NCBI RefSeq assembly: GCF_028728065.1
Contig: NZ_CP117811.1
Location: forward strand, 558,001-622,000
Source of the DNA: Lentisphaera profundi
Lineage (GTDB): Bacteria > Verrucomicrobiota > Lentisphaeria > Lentisphaerales > Lentisphaeraceae
DNA: 64,000 bases
Reading direction: 5' to 3'
A program made the position numbers and the translations under genes. Each line of letters begins with the position of its first letter. The first letter of the stretch is position 1. The notes beneath the pieces are model-generated. The model saw nothing but the letters and a program-made list of their open reading frames with translations. It was not told the DNA's origin and made no database searches. Below, piece after piece: positions 27,913 to 35,883 of this stretch.

Positions 27913-28431
27913 ATGGAAGAAATTTATAAAGGAAAATTCCTGCATTACCGTAAAACCGGTAATTGGGAATGGGTGACGCGTCCCAATGATATTTCAGCCG
28001 CGGTAATTGCTGCTGTAACTGATAAAAAAGAACTCGTGCTCATTGAACAGTTTCGAATACCAATGAATGCCCCCGTTATTGAACTGCCAGCAGGTTTGGT
28101 GGGAGATGGTGACTATCAGGGTGAGCAAAGTTCTAATGCAGCTCAACGTGAACTCGAAGAAGAAACGGGTTACTACGCTAAGAATATCAAAAAAGTAGTG
28201 CATGGTCCTGTCTCAGCAGGCATGAGTGATGAGGCCAATGATCTCTACATTGCCTGGGACTTAGATAAAGTCTCTGCAGGTGGTGGCGTTGATGATGAGG
28301 AAATTATAACTCACCTCGTGCCCATTGATCAGCTACATCAATTTATTGACAAAAAACAGGCCGCTGGCTGTGCTCTTGATTTAAAAGTTTTTGTCGGAGT
28401 TTATTTTTTACAAAAAGAAGGATTAATCTAA
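27913..28431 (+). CDS. Nudix hydrolase, ADP-ribose pyrophosphatase type
   Basis: A 172-residue Nudix protein. The catalytic box is E-x7-RELEEETGY near residue 77, and upstream [19 protein letters not shown] matches the NudF/ADP-ribose pyrophosphatase branch, where this strand precedes the box. The first Gly of the box is displaced by one residue. ADP-ribose or a related NAD breakdown product is the likely substrate, fitting the NAD kinase upstream. The frame also opens at TTG 27907, but ATG 27913 has AAGGAG at the right distance. Its TAATG stop/start overlap couples it to the next gene. Confidence 0.88.
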   Translation: MEEIYKGKFLHYRKTGNWEWVTRPNDISAAVIAAVTDKKELVLIEQFRIPMNAPVIELPAGLVGDGDYQGEQSSNAAQRELEEETGYYAKNIKKVVHGPVSAGMSDEANDLYIAWDLDKVSAGGGVDDEEIITHLVPIDQLHQFIDKKQAAGCALDLKVFVGVYFLQKEGLI

Positions 28432-29006
28432 TGGCTTTTACAATGAAATTGGGAAACGAGGCAATTGATTTTGCACTTCCCGCAACTGATGGCAAGACTT
28501 ATTCACTCGAGCATTTTAGCAAAGATTTTTTAGTTGTCTTTTTTACCTGCAATCACTGTCCCTACGTGATCGGCTCAGATGAGCAGACGCGTGAAACTGC
28601 AGAGCAATTTGCGGATGTCGCAGATTTCGTGGCGATCAACTCCAATTCAGTCAATACTTACGCTGAGGATTCTTTTGAGCATATGGTCGTACGCATGGAT
28701 GAGCTTAAATTTCCATGGACTTACCTACATGATCAAAGTCAAGACGTGGCACTAGCTTACGGTGCTTTGCGAACTCCGCATTTTTATGTTTTTGATAAAG
28801 AGCGTAAACTCGTCTACACGGGCCGTGCTATTGATAACCCTCGCAAAGGTGAGCTAGCAACAGTTAATGACCTAGAACGTACCCTTACAGAGCTTAAAGC
28901 AGGCCAAGCTGTTTCTATTCCAGAAACTAATCCCATCGGTTGCAATGTGAAGTGGGATGGCAAGGATCATCACTGGATGCCCATAGAAGCTTGTGATTTG
29001 GTCTAA
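28431..29006 (+). CDS. Thioredoxin-fold protein of the AhpC/TSA type
   Basis: A 191-residue cytoplasmic thioredoxin-like protein. [10 protein letters not shown] near residue 37 supplies a CxxC redox pair; the opening [21 protein letters not shown] and [24 protein letters not shown] are typical of peroxiredoxin/ResA-like proteins. The function may be thiol-disulfide exchange or peroxide reduction; the partner is unknown. The start overlaps the stop of the Nudix gene (TAATG). Confidence 0.85.
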   Translation: MAFTMKLGNEAIDFALPATDGKTYSLEHFSKDFLVVFFTCNHCPYVIGSDEQTRETAEQFADVADFVAINSNSVNTYAEDSFEHMVVRMDELKFPWTYLHDQSQDVALAYGALRTPHFYVFDKERKLVYTGRAIDNPRKGELATVNDLERTLTELKAGQAVSIPETNPIGCNVKWDGKDHHWMPIEACDLV

Positions 29007-29041
29007 GCTTAAATTTTGTTAATTCTCAGGGATCTAAACGT

Positions 29042-29428
29042 ATGAAAAGCATTGGCATCGAAATCAAGAGCAACACCTGCATTCTACTTGCTGTCGAATC
29101 TGCAGATGACTTATGTGCAGGCCATAAAATTGAATTAATGGATTCCTATGATGCCTTGAGCGTAAAGGAATTTTTTAAACAATTAAAAGATTGGCTCGAT
29201 ACGCAGTCTGCGGAAGTGATCAGTATAAAAAAACGTGGTGAGAAGGGCAAGTTCTCTGGTGGAGCCTGTTCCTTTAAAATTGAAGGCTTGGTACAGTTGG
29301 CAGCTTCAGTGCCAGTGAGACTTGTTGGTGGGCCAGAGCTCAATCGTTTAGCGAAGACGATCACGGCTTTTCCAGTAATGAAAAAATATCAAGAACAGGC
29401 TTATTTGACAGCACTTTCAGCGCTCTGA
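29042..29428 (+). CDS. DUF3010 family protein
   Basis: A 128-residue protein that matches the DUF3010 family as I recall it: an opening GIEIKSNTCILL, then IKKRGEKGKFSGGACSFKIEG near residue 65. The alternation resembles a small RNase H-like fold. The biochemical role is not known. It lies 35 bp after the thioredoxin-like gene in the same direction. Confidence 0.75.
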   Translation: MKSIGIEIKSNTCILLAVESADDLCAGHKIELMDSYDALSVKEFFKQLKDWLDTQSAEVISIKKRGEKGKFSGGACSFKIEGLVQLAASVPVRLVGGPELNRLAKTITAFPVMKKYQEQAYLTALSAL

Positions 29429-29476
29429 TTCTTTTTGCGAGTTTCACCATTATAAAAATTAAATGAGGTAGGATGT

Positions 29477-30175
29477 ATGACTAAGCAGATTTTATTATTA
29501 TTAAGCTTGTTATTGACTTTTCCAGTTTCAGCCGAAGAAGCCATTAATAGTAAGAAACCCGATGTTTACTTGGGGCGTCAGATTGCCTACACCATGCATT
29601 CTTCAGCTGCAAATTGGCTGACCCGTAGCAATCGTGAAAAAGAAGAGAGCACGGAAGAAATGATTGCGGCTCTAGATCTGAAAGCAGGCATGGTACTGGG
29701 TGACGTTGGTTGTGGGAATGGTTATCACGCACTTAAAATGGCAAAACTCGTGGGTGATCAAGGCAAAGTTTATTGTGTTGATATTCAATCCAAGATGCTC
29801 GAATTACTCAAGCAAAGAGCGACGAAAAATGGTATTAAAAACTGTGTCACAGTATTAGGTAAATACACCGATCCGATGCTACCAAAAAATTCTCTTGATC
29901 TGATTTTATTAGTTGATGCCTATCACGAATTTAGCGATCCAGAAAACATGTTGAAAAAAATGCGTGAAAGTCTAAAGCCCGAGGGCATCTTAGTTTTGAT
30001 TGAGTTTCGTAAAGAAGATAAAAATGTTCCCATCAAAGAAGATCATAAAATGACCAAAGCCCAGGTCACCAAAGAAATGAATGCGAATCAATTTAAATTA
30101 GTACGCTCTTACGATAAGCTCCCGTGGCAACACATGCTCTTTTATGGTAAAAATAAGCCTGAGCTAATACGCTAG
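29477..30175 (+). CDS. Exported class I SAM-dependent methyltransferase
   Basis: A 232-residue protein with a clear signal peptide (MTKQILLLLSLLLTFPVSA, likely cleavage before EEA). The mature part is a Rossmann methyltransferase: DVGCGNGYHALKMAK near residue 75, the acidic VDIQ near 99, and LLVDAYHEFSDPENML with the final strand ILVLIEFR. Methyltransferases with signal peptides are uncommon because SAM is cytoplasmic. The substrate is unknown. ATG 29477 has GAGGTAGG just upstream. Confidence 0.82.
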   Translation: MTKQILLLLSLLLTFPVSAEEAINSKKPDVYLGRQIAYTMHSSAANWLTRSNREKEESTEEMIAALDLKAGMVLGDVGCGNGYHALKMAKLVGDQGKVYCVDIQSKMLELLKQRATKNGIKNCVTVLGKYTDPMLPKNSLDLILLVDAYHEFSDPENMLKKMRESLKPEGILVLIEFRKEDKNVPIKEDHKMTKAQVTKEMNANQFKLVRSYDKLPWQHMLFYGKNKPELIR

Positions 30176-30259
30176 TTAAAGACTAAAGCAGTGACTATTT
30201 AAGATTTCCTTTTCAGAGGATTGACTTAGCTTAGAAAAACGAATTAATTAGGTTTAAGT

Positions 30260-32377
30260 ATGTCTGAACAATACGCTCTTATGAGCTCCCAATTGGGAAT
30301 CAAATCAATACAAATACAGAAAACCCTCGAACTTTTAGAGTCGGGGGCAAGTTTGCCTTTTATTGCTCGGTATCGAAAAGAAGTCACTGGTGGGCTTGAT
30401 GAAGTGGCGATTGCAAATATTCGTGACCTCAAGCAAAGCTTAGATGACTTTAATAAACGTCGCAAACTCATCCTCACTTCACTAGAGGAGAGAGGCTTAC
30501 TTGATGGAACTTTACGCCAAGCAATCACAAATACCAAAACTCTGACTGCACTTGAGGATATCTACCTTCCTTATAAGGTCAAGAAAAAAACTCGTGCATC
30601 AATGGCACGTAAAAAGGGTCTGGAAGACTTGGCCACAGAGCTGATGCAGCAAAATGGTCATCAAATAGATTTTAAGAAATATATAAATCGTGATAAGGGA
30701 GTGAAAAATCGTGATGAGGCCCTTGAGGGTGCGCGAGACATTTTAGCGGAGCAAATGAATGAAGATGCTTCCTTGCGAGCTCACTTGCGCGAAGCTTTCC
30801 AGACTCATGCCTATTTGATTTCGAAAGTCATCAAAACTAAAAAAGATGAAGCCGAAAAGTACCGCGATTACTTTGATTTAAATGAGAAATTGACGCGTGT
30901 TCCTGCCCATCGTTTATTGGCAGTTTTACGAGGCCAGAGCGAGAAGTTCTTACGGGTACAAACTCGACCAGATGAAGAAAAAACGATACGCTTAGTAGAG
31001 CGTCACTTCGTACGCGGTCGCGGTTTTTCTTCGAGCCAAGTTCAGTTAGCAGCAGTCGATTCTTACAAGCGACTGATCATGCCTTCGCTAGAGAAAGAAG
31101 TCTTAAATGTGGCGATAGAAAAAGCAGATACTGAATCCATTAGAATTTTTGTGGCTAATTTACGTGAATTACTTTTAGCTGCACCACTGGGTAAAAAGCG
31201 TGTTTTAGCTTTTGATCCAGGTTTTCGTAGTGGAGCCAAAGTAGTGGCATTGGATGAAGAAGGGAATTTATTGTTTAATTGCAATTTATTTCCCGTGGCC
31301 AGTTCATCAAGTCAAGAGCAAGAAGCGGCAGCTGAAACACGACGTCTCATCAAAGAATATAAGATCGAAGCTCTTGCGGTAGGCAATGGTACTGCCGGTC
31401 GTGAAACAGAGGCTTTTCTCAAGAGTTTAGCTTTAGATCCACCCATAATATCGGTTGACGAGAGTGGGGCATCCATTTATTCCGCAGGGGAGAGTGGCCG
31501 ATTGGAATTCCCAAATCATGACCTAACTGTTCGAGGATCGGTATCTATTGGTCGTCGTCTTCAAGATCCTTTAGCTGAATTAGTGAAGCTTGATCCGAAA
31601 TCTATTGGCGTCGGGCAATATCAACACGATGTTAATCAAAGTGCCTTGCGTCGTGGTCTGGATGACGAAGTACTTTATTGCGTAAATGCGGTAGGGGTCG
31701 ATCTCAATAGTTCCAGTGTGGAATTACTTAGTTATGTTTCTGGAATAGGACCTAAATTAGCAGCAGCCATTGTGACGTACCGTAATCAGCAGGGAAGTTT
31801 TAAAACGAGAGAAGAACTCAAGAAAGTGCCTCGCCTAGGAGGGAAAGTTTTTGAGCAAGCCGCAGGTTTTTTACGTGTATATGGTGGCAAGCAAGCTCTA
31901 GATGCCAGTGCGGTTCACCCCGAGTCTTATTCTCTTGTTTTGAGAATGGCAAAAAAGTTAAACTGCTCAATGAAAGACTTACTGAGTAAAGATAATTTAC
32001 GTCAAGAGCTTAACTTAGAAGATTATGTTTCTACTGATGTAGGTTTGCCCACACTAGAAGATATTATGAATGAATTAGAGAAGCCCGGACGCGATCCTCG
32101 CCCTTCTTTTAATGTCTTTAGTTTTGCCGATGGTGTACATAAAATCAGTGATCTTTATATCGGTATGAAACTTCCTGGCTTAGTCACCAATGTAACCAAA
32201 TTTGGGGCCTTTGTCGATATCGGTGTTCATCAAGATGGACTTGTACATGTAAGTAAGCTTAAGCAGGGCTTTGTTGCTGATCCTACGGAAGTAGTTCGCG
32301 TGCGTCAGCAGGTAGAAGTCACGGTCTTGGACGTTGACGTACCGCGCAAGCGAATTTCGCTATCCTTAATTGGCTGA
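30260..32377 (+). CDS. tex: Tex-family RNA-binding transcription accessory protein
   Basis: A 705-residue Tex/Spt6-like protein. The N-terminal helical domain has LESGASLPFIARYRKEVTGG, the YqgF-like domain begins RVLAFDPGFRSGAKV near residue 314, the helix-hairpin-helix part includes VSGIGPKLAAAIVTYR and the C-terminal S1 domain is GLVTNVTKFGAFVDIGVHQDGLVH. Tex binds nucleic acid and affects transcription in several bacteria. Slightly shorter than the usual 750-780 residues, but all domains are present. The DNA right after it carries the repeats and IS described below. Confidence 0.94.
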   Translation: MSEQYALMSSQLGIKSIQIQKTLELLESGASLPFIARYRKEVTGGLDEVAIANIRDLKQSLDDFNKRRKLILTSLEERGLLDGTLRQAITNTKTLTALEDIYLPYKVKKKTRASMARKKGLEDLATELMQQNGHQIDFKKYINRDKGVKNRDEALEGARDILAEQMNEDASLRAHLREAFQTHAYLISKVIKTKKDEAEKYRDYFDLNEKLTRVPAHRLLAVLRGQSEKFLRVQTRPDEEKTIRLVERHFVRGRGFSSSQVQLAAVDSYKRLIMPSLEKEVLNVAIEKADTESIRIFVANLRELLLAAPLGKKRVLAFDPGFRSGAKVVALDEEGNLLFNCNLFPVASSSSQEQEAAAETRRLIKEYKIEALAVGNGTAGRETEAFLKSLALDPPIISVDESGASIYSAGESGRLEFPNHDLTVRGSVSIGRRLQDPLAELVKLDPKSIGVGQYQHDVNQSALRRGLDDEVLYCVNAVGVDLNSSSVELLSYVSGIGPKLAAAIVTYRNQQGSFKTREELKKVPRLGGKVFEQAAGFLRVYGGKQALDASAVHPESYSLVLRMAKKLNCSMKDLLSKDNLRQELNLEDYVSTDVGLPTLEDIMNELEKPGRDPRPSFNVFSFADGVHKISDLYIGMKLPGLVTNVTKFGAFVDIGVHQDGLVHVSKLKQGFVADPTEVVRVRQQVEVTVLDVDVPRKRISLSLIG

Positions 32378-32379
32378 GG

Positions 32380-32396
32380 AAGATCTCTGATCTTTT
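32380..32396 (+). terminator. Weak hairpin after tex
   Basis: AAGATC-TCT-GATCTT followed by TT, four bases after the tex stop. The stem is short, so this is only a candidate terminator. Confidence 0.3.
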
Positions 32397-32452
32397 ACCG
32401 GGAAGCAGTCCTGTATCTTTGTTAAAAGCTATGAATGCCTCCGGCGGGCGGA

Positions 32453-32626
32453 CTATTAATTTGGCGACAATATAGATTGAATCTATGAGTTAAATTAAAG
32501 GACGTCATCTCAATCTAATTCATTGCTGGATTAATAGCTTAGAGACATGAAAATCATTATATATAAAAAAGGGGGCATGATTTACACCCTCGGAGAGGGT
32601 GAATGTACTTAGCCTGGGGTGAAGCC
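32453..32626. repeat. Hairpin-rich tandem repeat, copy 1, left part (split by IS)
   Basis: Non-coding. It matches the left half of copy 2 (34796 onward) with few differences: the shared order is TATAGATTGAAT, TTCATTGCTGGATTAATAGC, the hairpin CACCCTC-GGA-GAGGGTG and TGTACTTAGCCTGGGGTGAA. The match breaks exactly at 32626, where the IS begins, and resumes at 34644 beyond the target duplication. Confidence 0.85.
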
Positions 32627-32656
32627 CTGGCTTTTATACACTTTTTTGAAGGGCTA
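32627..32656 (+). repeat. Left terminal inverted repeat of the IS
   Basis: Pairs with 34605-34634; one mismatch in 30 bases. The transposase stop codon is 3 bases inside it. Confidence 0.95.
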
Positions 32657-32658
32657 GG

Positions 32659-34194
32659 TTAAAAGATATTTTGAGGATTATTTTGCAGTTCATTTAACAA
32701 GTCTTTGTGTTCTTGTTGAAATTGCAATACGGTCAAGACATCCATCATACCCCTGGATAAAATTGTTGAACCAATGGGGTCTCGCCTTCGTCCTAACCAA
32801 CCGCCTCTACGAGCGATAAGAGCAAAGAGTCTCAAATTGATGTCGATCTTATCATCATTTGGGTGTTTCATGGCTTCTTTGACTTTATGGTATTCCTCAT
32901 CGTCGAGAGAAGCTGATTGACTAATACCCGCAAGACTTCGGAGTTTCATGGTCATTTGAGCTGCAATAGTTATTAAAACTAGGTAACGGGCGACTTTGGA
33001 AGCTGAATTATAGCGTGCTTGCTCCAATTTATAAGTGGTCTTTAAGAGGCGAAAAAATTCCTCAATTTTCCACCTCAATTCATAAATTTTTCCAATATAG
33101 GTCATTTTTTCTAAGGTATCTACATCCCTGTTTGTAAAAAGAATCCACAACAAAGGTTCTTCACCTTCAGGAGGGTTAAGTTCTTTGATAACAACTAAAT
33201 TGACATCTACTGCTTGCGGGGTTTTTATATATTTATGATTTCGTTTGGCCTGACGATATAAGCTGATTGGTACACTGCCTATATGTAATTGCGCGTTACG
33301 TTTAGCATTTATCTGCTCCGTTACTCGACCGCGTCCATCTAAGGGCAATTCCTTATAAGGACTGAGTGGGATATACTTGATAAGTTCACTAATTTTTGTA
33401 CAGACATATCCATCTTTCATGGGATGTCCACCCTGTTTTTTTACAAGAGCGGATTCAGGTAACGCGTCAAAATTTGGTGTTTGAACATTCCGAATACTCT
33501 TGGCTCGCAGTACAAAATCATGGTTTTTATCCATCGTGGCTAACATGATAAAAATATCATCAAACTCCCGATCTCCTACATGAATTGGGTTCCACTCTTT
33601 CAAGTGCTCTGCACTAGCGCGAATATGAGAGACCATTTGGTGTTTATGGTTTTCTTTGATTTCTTCTAAATCATCTGTGCTCAGATATTTCTTCAGATAC
33701 GAATCTGAATAATCCACCATATCCACATCGTCAGGCCCATCACAGTTAACTAGACAATCGTGAAGAACGCCTAGGACACCTCCATCACTTGGGTTGACCG
33801 CAAGGTTACAAACATACTCATAACCTTTCCCTTTGCCGTCACCAATAGCTCGTCGATCTTCCTTGGTAGTGTGATGATAATAGTCTAATAATGAAATATC
33901 GTTCATGACTAGTACATCACTTCCTTTGGGGTGATGTGCTAAGCTGAGCTCACGACGAAAACTACGCAAAGCCTTTAAACTAATATTTTCATTATCCATA
34001 AAACGATACGTAGAAATAACTTCACTCCAAGGAAGAGTACTTGGGGACCTACCCGCTATTTGACATGATGATCCCGTAGGTGAGTTGCTATATAGCTCCA
34101 GCTGACGTAGAAAAGCCTTCTTCGTAGAAAGATGTTTCATCCCAACTTTTTGAGCAAGTTCATGCCATAGCTCCAGTTCTTTTTCCGCTATCAT
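32659..34194 (-). CDS. IS4-family DDE transposase
   Basis: A protein of 511 residues from ATG 34194 (514 from GTG 34203). The IS4 YREK signature (Y-x2-R-x3-E-x6-K) is plain in YELRWKIEEFFRLLK near residue 385. The first catalytic Asp is probably in MNDISLLDYYHH near 102, and VGDREFDDIFIML near 215 is the usual second Asp region (GDRE). The layout, including the N-terminal DNA-binding part, resembles the IS50/Tn5 branch. ATG 34194 is preferred because GGAAGG lies 8 bases upstream. No frameshift or internal stop. Confidence 0.95.
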   Translation of the reverse strand: MIAEKELELWHELAQKVGMKHLSTKKAFLRQLELYSNSPTGSSCQIAGRSPSTLPWSEVISTYRFMDNENISLKALRSFRRELSLAHHPKGSDVLVMNDISLLDYYHHTTKEDRRAIGDGKGKGYEYVCNLAVNPSDGGVLGVLHDCLVNCDGPDDVDMVDYSDSYLKKYLSTDDLEEIKENHKHQMVSHIRASAEHLKEWNPIHVGDREFDDIFIMLATMDKNHDFVLRAKSIRNVQTPNFDALPESALVKKQGGHPMKDGYVCTKISELIKYIPLSPYKELPLDGRGRVTEQINAKRNAQLHIGSVPISLYRQAKRNHKYIKTPQAVDVNLVVIKELNPPEGEEPLLWILFTNRDVDTLEKMTYIGKIYELRWKIEEFFRLLKTTYKLEQARYNSASKVARYLVLITIAAQMTMKLRSLAGISQSASLDDEEYHKVKEAMKHPNDDKIDINLRLFALIARRGGWLGRRRDPIGSTILSRGMMDVLTVLQFQQEHKDLLNELQNNPQNIF

Positions 34195-34223
34195 TTTAAT
34201 CACCTTCCATCGATTGATTTATA

Positions 34224-34271
34224 TTGAAATAATTACCGATATCACTATAGTGATATCGGTAATTATTTCAA
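34224..34271. promoter_or_regulatory. 48-bp perfect palindrome forming a mirrored bidirectional promoter
   Basis: The two 24-base arms (34224-34247 and 34248-34271) are exact reverse complements with no spacer. Reading right: TTGAAA at 34224-34229, then 16 bp, then TATAGT at 34246-34251. By symmetry the same promoter reads left, with -35 at 34271-34266 and -10 at 34249-34244, so the two -10 boxes overlap at the centre. Predicted start points near 34258 and 34237 give leaders of about 34-43 bases for the DUF6788 and transposase genes. The boxes are seen; promoter function is inferred. Confidence 0.8.
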
Positions 34272-34291
34272 CGAATAAAAGGGGCTTTATA

Positions 34292-34627
34292 ATGAGTAAA
34301 ACTGATCAGGAAATAAAAGCACGAATCGAAAGAATAAAACAGGAAATCTCTGAACTAGGAGAACTCCGACCTGGAAGTATTTCACAACAATATAATGTGT
34401 GTGGAAACCCCAGCTGTAAGTGTAAAGACAAGCAGGATCCCCAAAAGCATGGGCCATATCATAAGCTTAGTTATAGGAGAAAAGGCAAAGGATATACACA
34501 GTTCATAAAAGAAGCAGATCTACACAATGTTTCAGAGCAAATTCACAACTATAAAAAACTTAAACAATTGACTGGTGAATGGATAGACCTTTCCCTCGAA
34601 TTATTAGCTCTTCAAAAAAGTGTATAA
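34292..34627 (+). CDS. DUF6788-like IS accessory protein
   Basis: A 111-residue protein carried by the IS. It has an N-terminal coiled-coil helix, the motif RPGSISQQYNVCGNPSC followed by CKCKD (a small Cys cluster that may bind metal), then HGPYHKLSYRRKGKG and a C-terminal helix. I recall this pattern as DUF6788, often seen next to transposase genes; its role is unknown. ATG 34292 is chosen over an upstream non-ATG frame because AAAAGGGG lies just before it. The stop codon is inside the right inverted repeat, so the gene belongs to the element. Confidence 0.82.
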   Translation: MSKTDQEIKARIERIKQEISELGELRPGSISQQYNVCGNPSCKCKDKQDPQKHGPYHKLSYRRKGKGYTQFIKEADLHNVSEQIHNYKKLKQLTGEWIDLSLELLALQKSV

Positions 34628-34634
34628 AAGCCAG
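34605..34634 (-). repeat. Right terminal inverted repeat of the IS
   Basis: Reverse complement of 32627-32656 with one mismatch. It overlaps the last codons of the DUF6788 gene. Confidence 0.95.
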
Positions 34635-34643
34635 GGTGAAGCC

Positions 34644-34795
34644 TCAGGTGGAAAAATACATTATAAATTTCGTCCTCGACGAGGGCGAATTAATTGACCA
34701 TCTTCGACGATCTAATGATGGATAATCAATTCCTTGGGAGTGGGCTTCGCCGTCCCCCCAAGGCTAAAAACATAAGGCATCTTCGAAGCTATTAA
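34644..34795. repeat. Hairpin-rich tandem repeat, copy 1, right part
   Basis: Continuation of the copy begun at 32453, after the IS and its target duplication. It contains TCCTCGACGAGG and a larger CCTTGGGAGTGGG / CCCCCAAGG hairpin and ends at CATAAGGCATCTTCGAAGC. No coding potential seen. Confidence 0.85.
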
Positions 34796-35115
34796 TATAG
34801 ATTGAATCTATGAGTCAAATTAAAGGTCGTCATCTTATGTCTAATTCATTGCTGGATTAATAGCTTAGAGGCCTAAAAATCATTTTTTTTGAAAAAAGAG
34901 GGCATGATTTACACCCTCGGAGAGGGTGAATGTACTTAGCCTGGGGTGAAACCCCAGGTGGAAAAATACATTATAAATCTCGTCCTCGACGAGGGCGAAT
35001 TAATTGACCATCTTCAATGATCTAATGATGGATAATCAATTCCTTGGGAGTGGGCTTCGCCTTCCCCCAAGGCTAAAAACATAAGGCATCTTCGATGCTA
35101 TTATTTTGGCGACAA
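34796..35115. repeat. Hairpin-rich tandem repeat, copy 2 (320 bp, intact)
   Basis: Full unit from TATAGATTGAATC to the base before the next TATAGATTGAAT. Four hairpins are visible: CACCCTC-GGA-GAGGGTG, CCTGGGG-TGAAA-CCCCAGG (34940-34958, the uninterrupted form of the IS target), TCCTCGACGAGG and CCTTGGGAG...CCCCCAAGG. Base-paired positions are preserved between copies more than loops, which hints at structured RNA or a folded mobile DNA unit. No open frame. Confidence 0.88.
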
Positions 35116-35185
35116 TATAGATTGAATTTATGAGTCAAATTAAAGGTCGTCATCTCAATCTAATTCATTGCCGGATTAATAGCTT
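35116..35185. repeat. Hairpin-rich tandem repeat, copy 3 (first 70 bp only)
   Basis: Matches the first 70 bases of the unit, to GGATTAATAGCTT, then the similarity stops abruptly at about 35185. Confidence 0.85.
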
Positions 35186-35827
35186 CATCAAATGGTAGGG
35201 ATTTTAGTACTTTGAGCTCGAAGAGCTTCAGCAAGGTAGCCATGGACCTAAGTCCGTGGTGTTGGAATAACAAAAACATGCGTGCCGAAGGTACGCGGCA
35301 GAGTTTATCCTTAAGCAAAAACATAACTTTTCCCGATTAAGTAGATAAGCTATGTTTAATGCAGCTTTTTAGGTGAACTGCACCGATAGAAATTAGTGTA
35401 CACCCTAAAGTGTATGACTAAGTTACTAAGGGCCCAGCATTGGTCCTAATGAGTGGGAACTTAAAAGTATTTATATCTGCGGTTAACTTTTTTAGTAGGG
35501 CCCCGAGGGCTCCTCGGCCACCGGAGGTATTTATACTGGGGCTCCGACCCAAACTTCACTTAAGGTTCTGCTGTACGGGCCAGTGATTTTTATCCGGCTG
35601 TGTGGCAACACCGCTTAAGAATCCCTACACTCGGAGCTTCGCTCCAAGGCTTTACCGTCATACCTTCGGCATGAATATCATTTTTTTAACAATACCCCCG
35701 GATAAATCCGGTGGCTACCCTACTACATACCTTCGGCATGCGCTTAAGTTCCCACCCATTAGCATGGGTCCGAAACTCTATGTCGAACTCAGCTGAACGA
35801 TATCTCCTTGATTCTAGTTAATCAAAA
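35186..35827. other. Non-coding hairpin-dense stretch
   Basis: About 640 bp without a credible gene. Many short stems with TTCG-type loops are visible, for example GGAGCTTCGCTCC, CATACCTTCGGCATG (twice, near 35660 and 35727), CCGGATAAATCCGG and GGACCTAAGTCC. GTGGGAACTTAA near 35453 is the inverse of TTAAGTTCCCAC near 35744, which would close a large arch of about 300 bp. The one open frame (35602-35796) follows these stems and is not protein-like. It could be a decayed element or a structured RNA. Confidence 0.55.
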
Positions 35828-35860
35828 AAAAGCTTCTTTTCATTACGAAAAGAAGCTTTT
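35828..35860. terminator. Strong terminator downstream of purC
   Basis: A 14-bp perfect stem (AAAAGCTTCTTTTC / GAAAAGAAGCTTTT) with a 5-base loop, flanked by A-runs and T-runs, directly after the purC stop on the minus strand. It can work in both directions. Confidence 0.85.
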
Positions 35861-35883
35861 GAATCAAGTGAATTGAGCGAAAA

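Larger units (their letters stand above)
32627..34634. mobile_element. Complete IS4-family insertion sequence with divergent accessory gene (2008 bp)
   Basis: Ends are defined by near-perfect terminal inverted repeats of about 30 bp (32627-32656 and 34605-34634): 25 identical bases starting CTGGCTTTTATACAC, one mismatch, then GCTA. Both ends are flanked by the 9-bp direct repeat GGTGAAGCC (32618-32626 and 34635-34643). Removing the IS and one repeat restores a sequence that matches the intact neighbouring repeat copy, so the insertion boundary is certain. It carries a minus-strand transposase and a plus-strand DUF6788 gene facing away from a central palindrome. Everything is intact, so it may still move. 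Confidence 0.95.

Noticed and set aside
32453-35185. CRISPR array
   Set aside because: Repeat unit is 320 bp and directly tandem; there are no short repeats with unique spacers and no cas genes.
35602-35796. 64-residue ORF in the hairpin region
   Set aside because: Its codons follow inverted repeats on both strands, and the product has no fold-like pattern. Treated as non-coding.
35186-35827. Group II intron or known riboswitch
   Set aside because: I could not find a domain V-like hairpin, a reverse transcriptase, or any riboswitch core I know.
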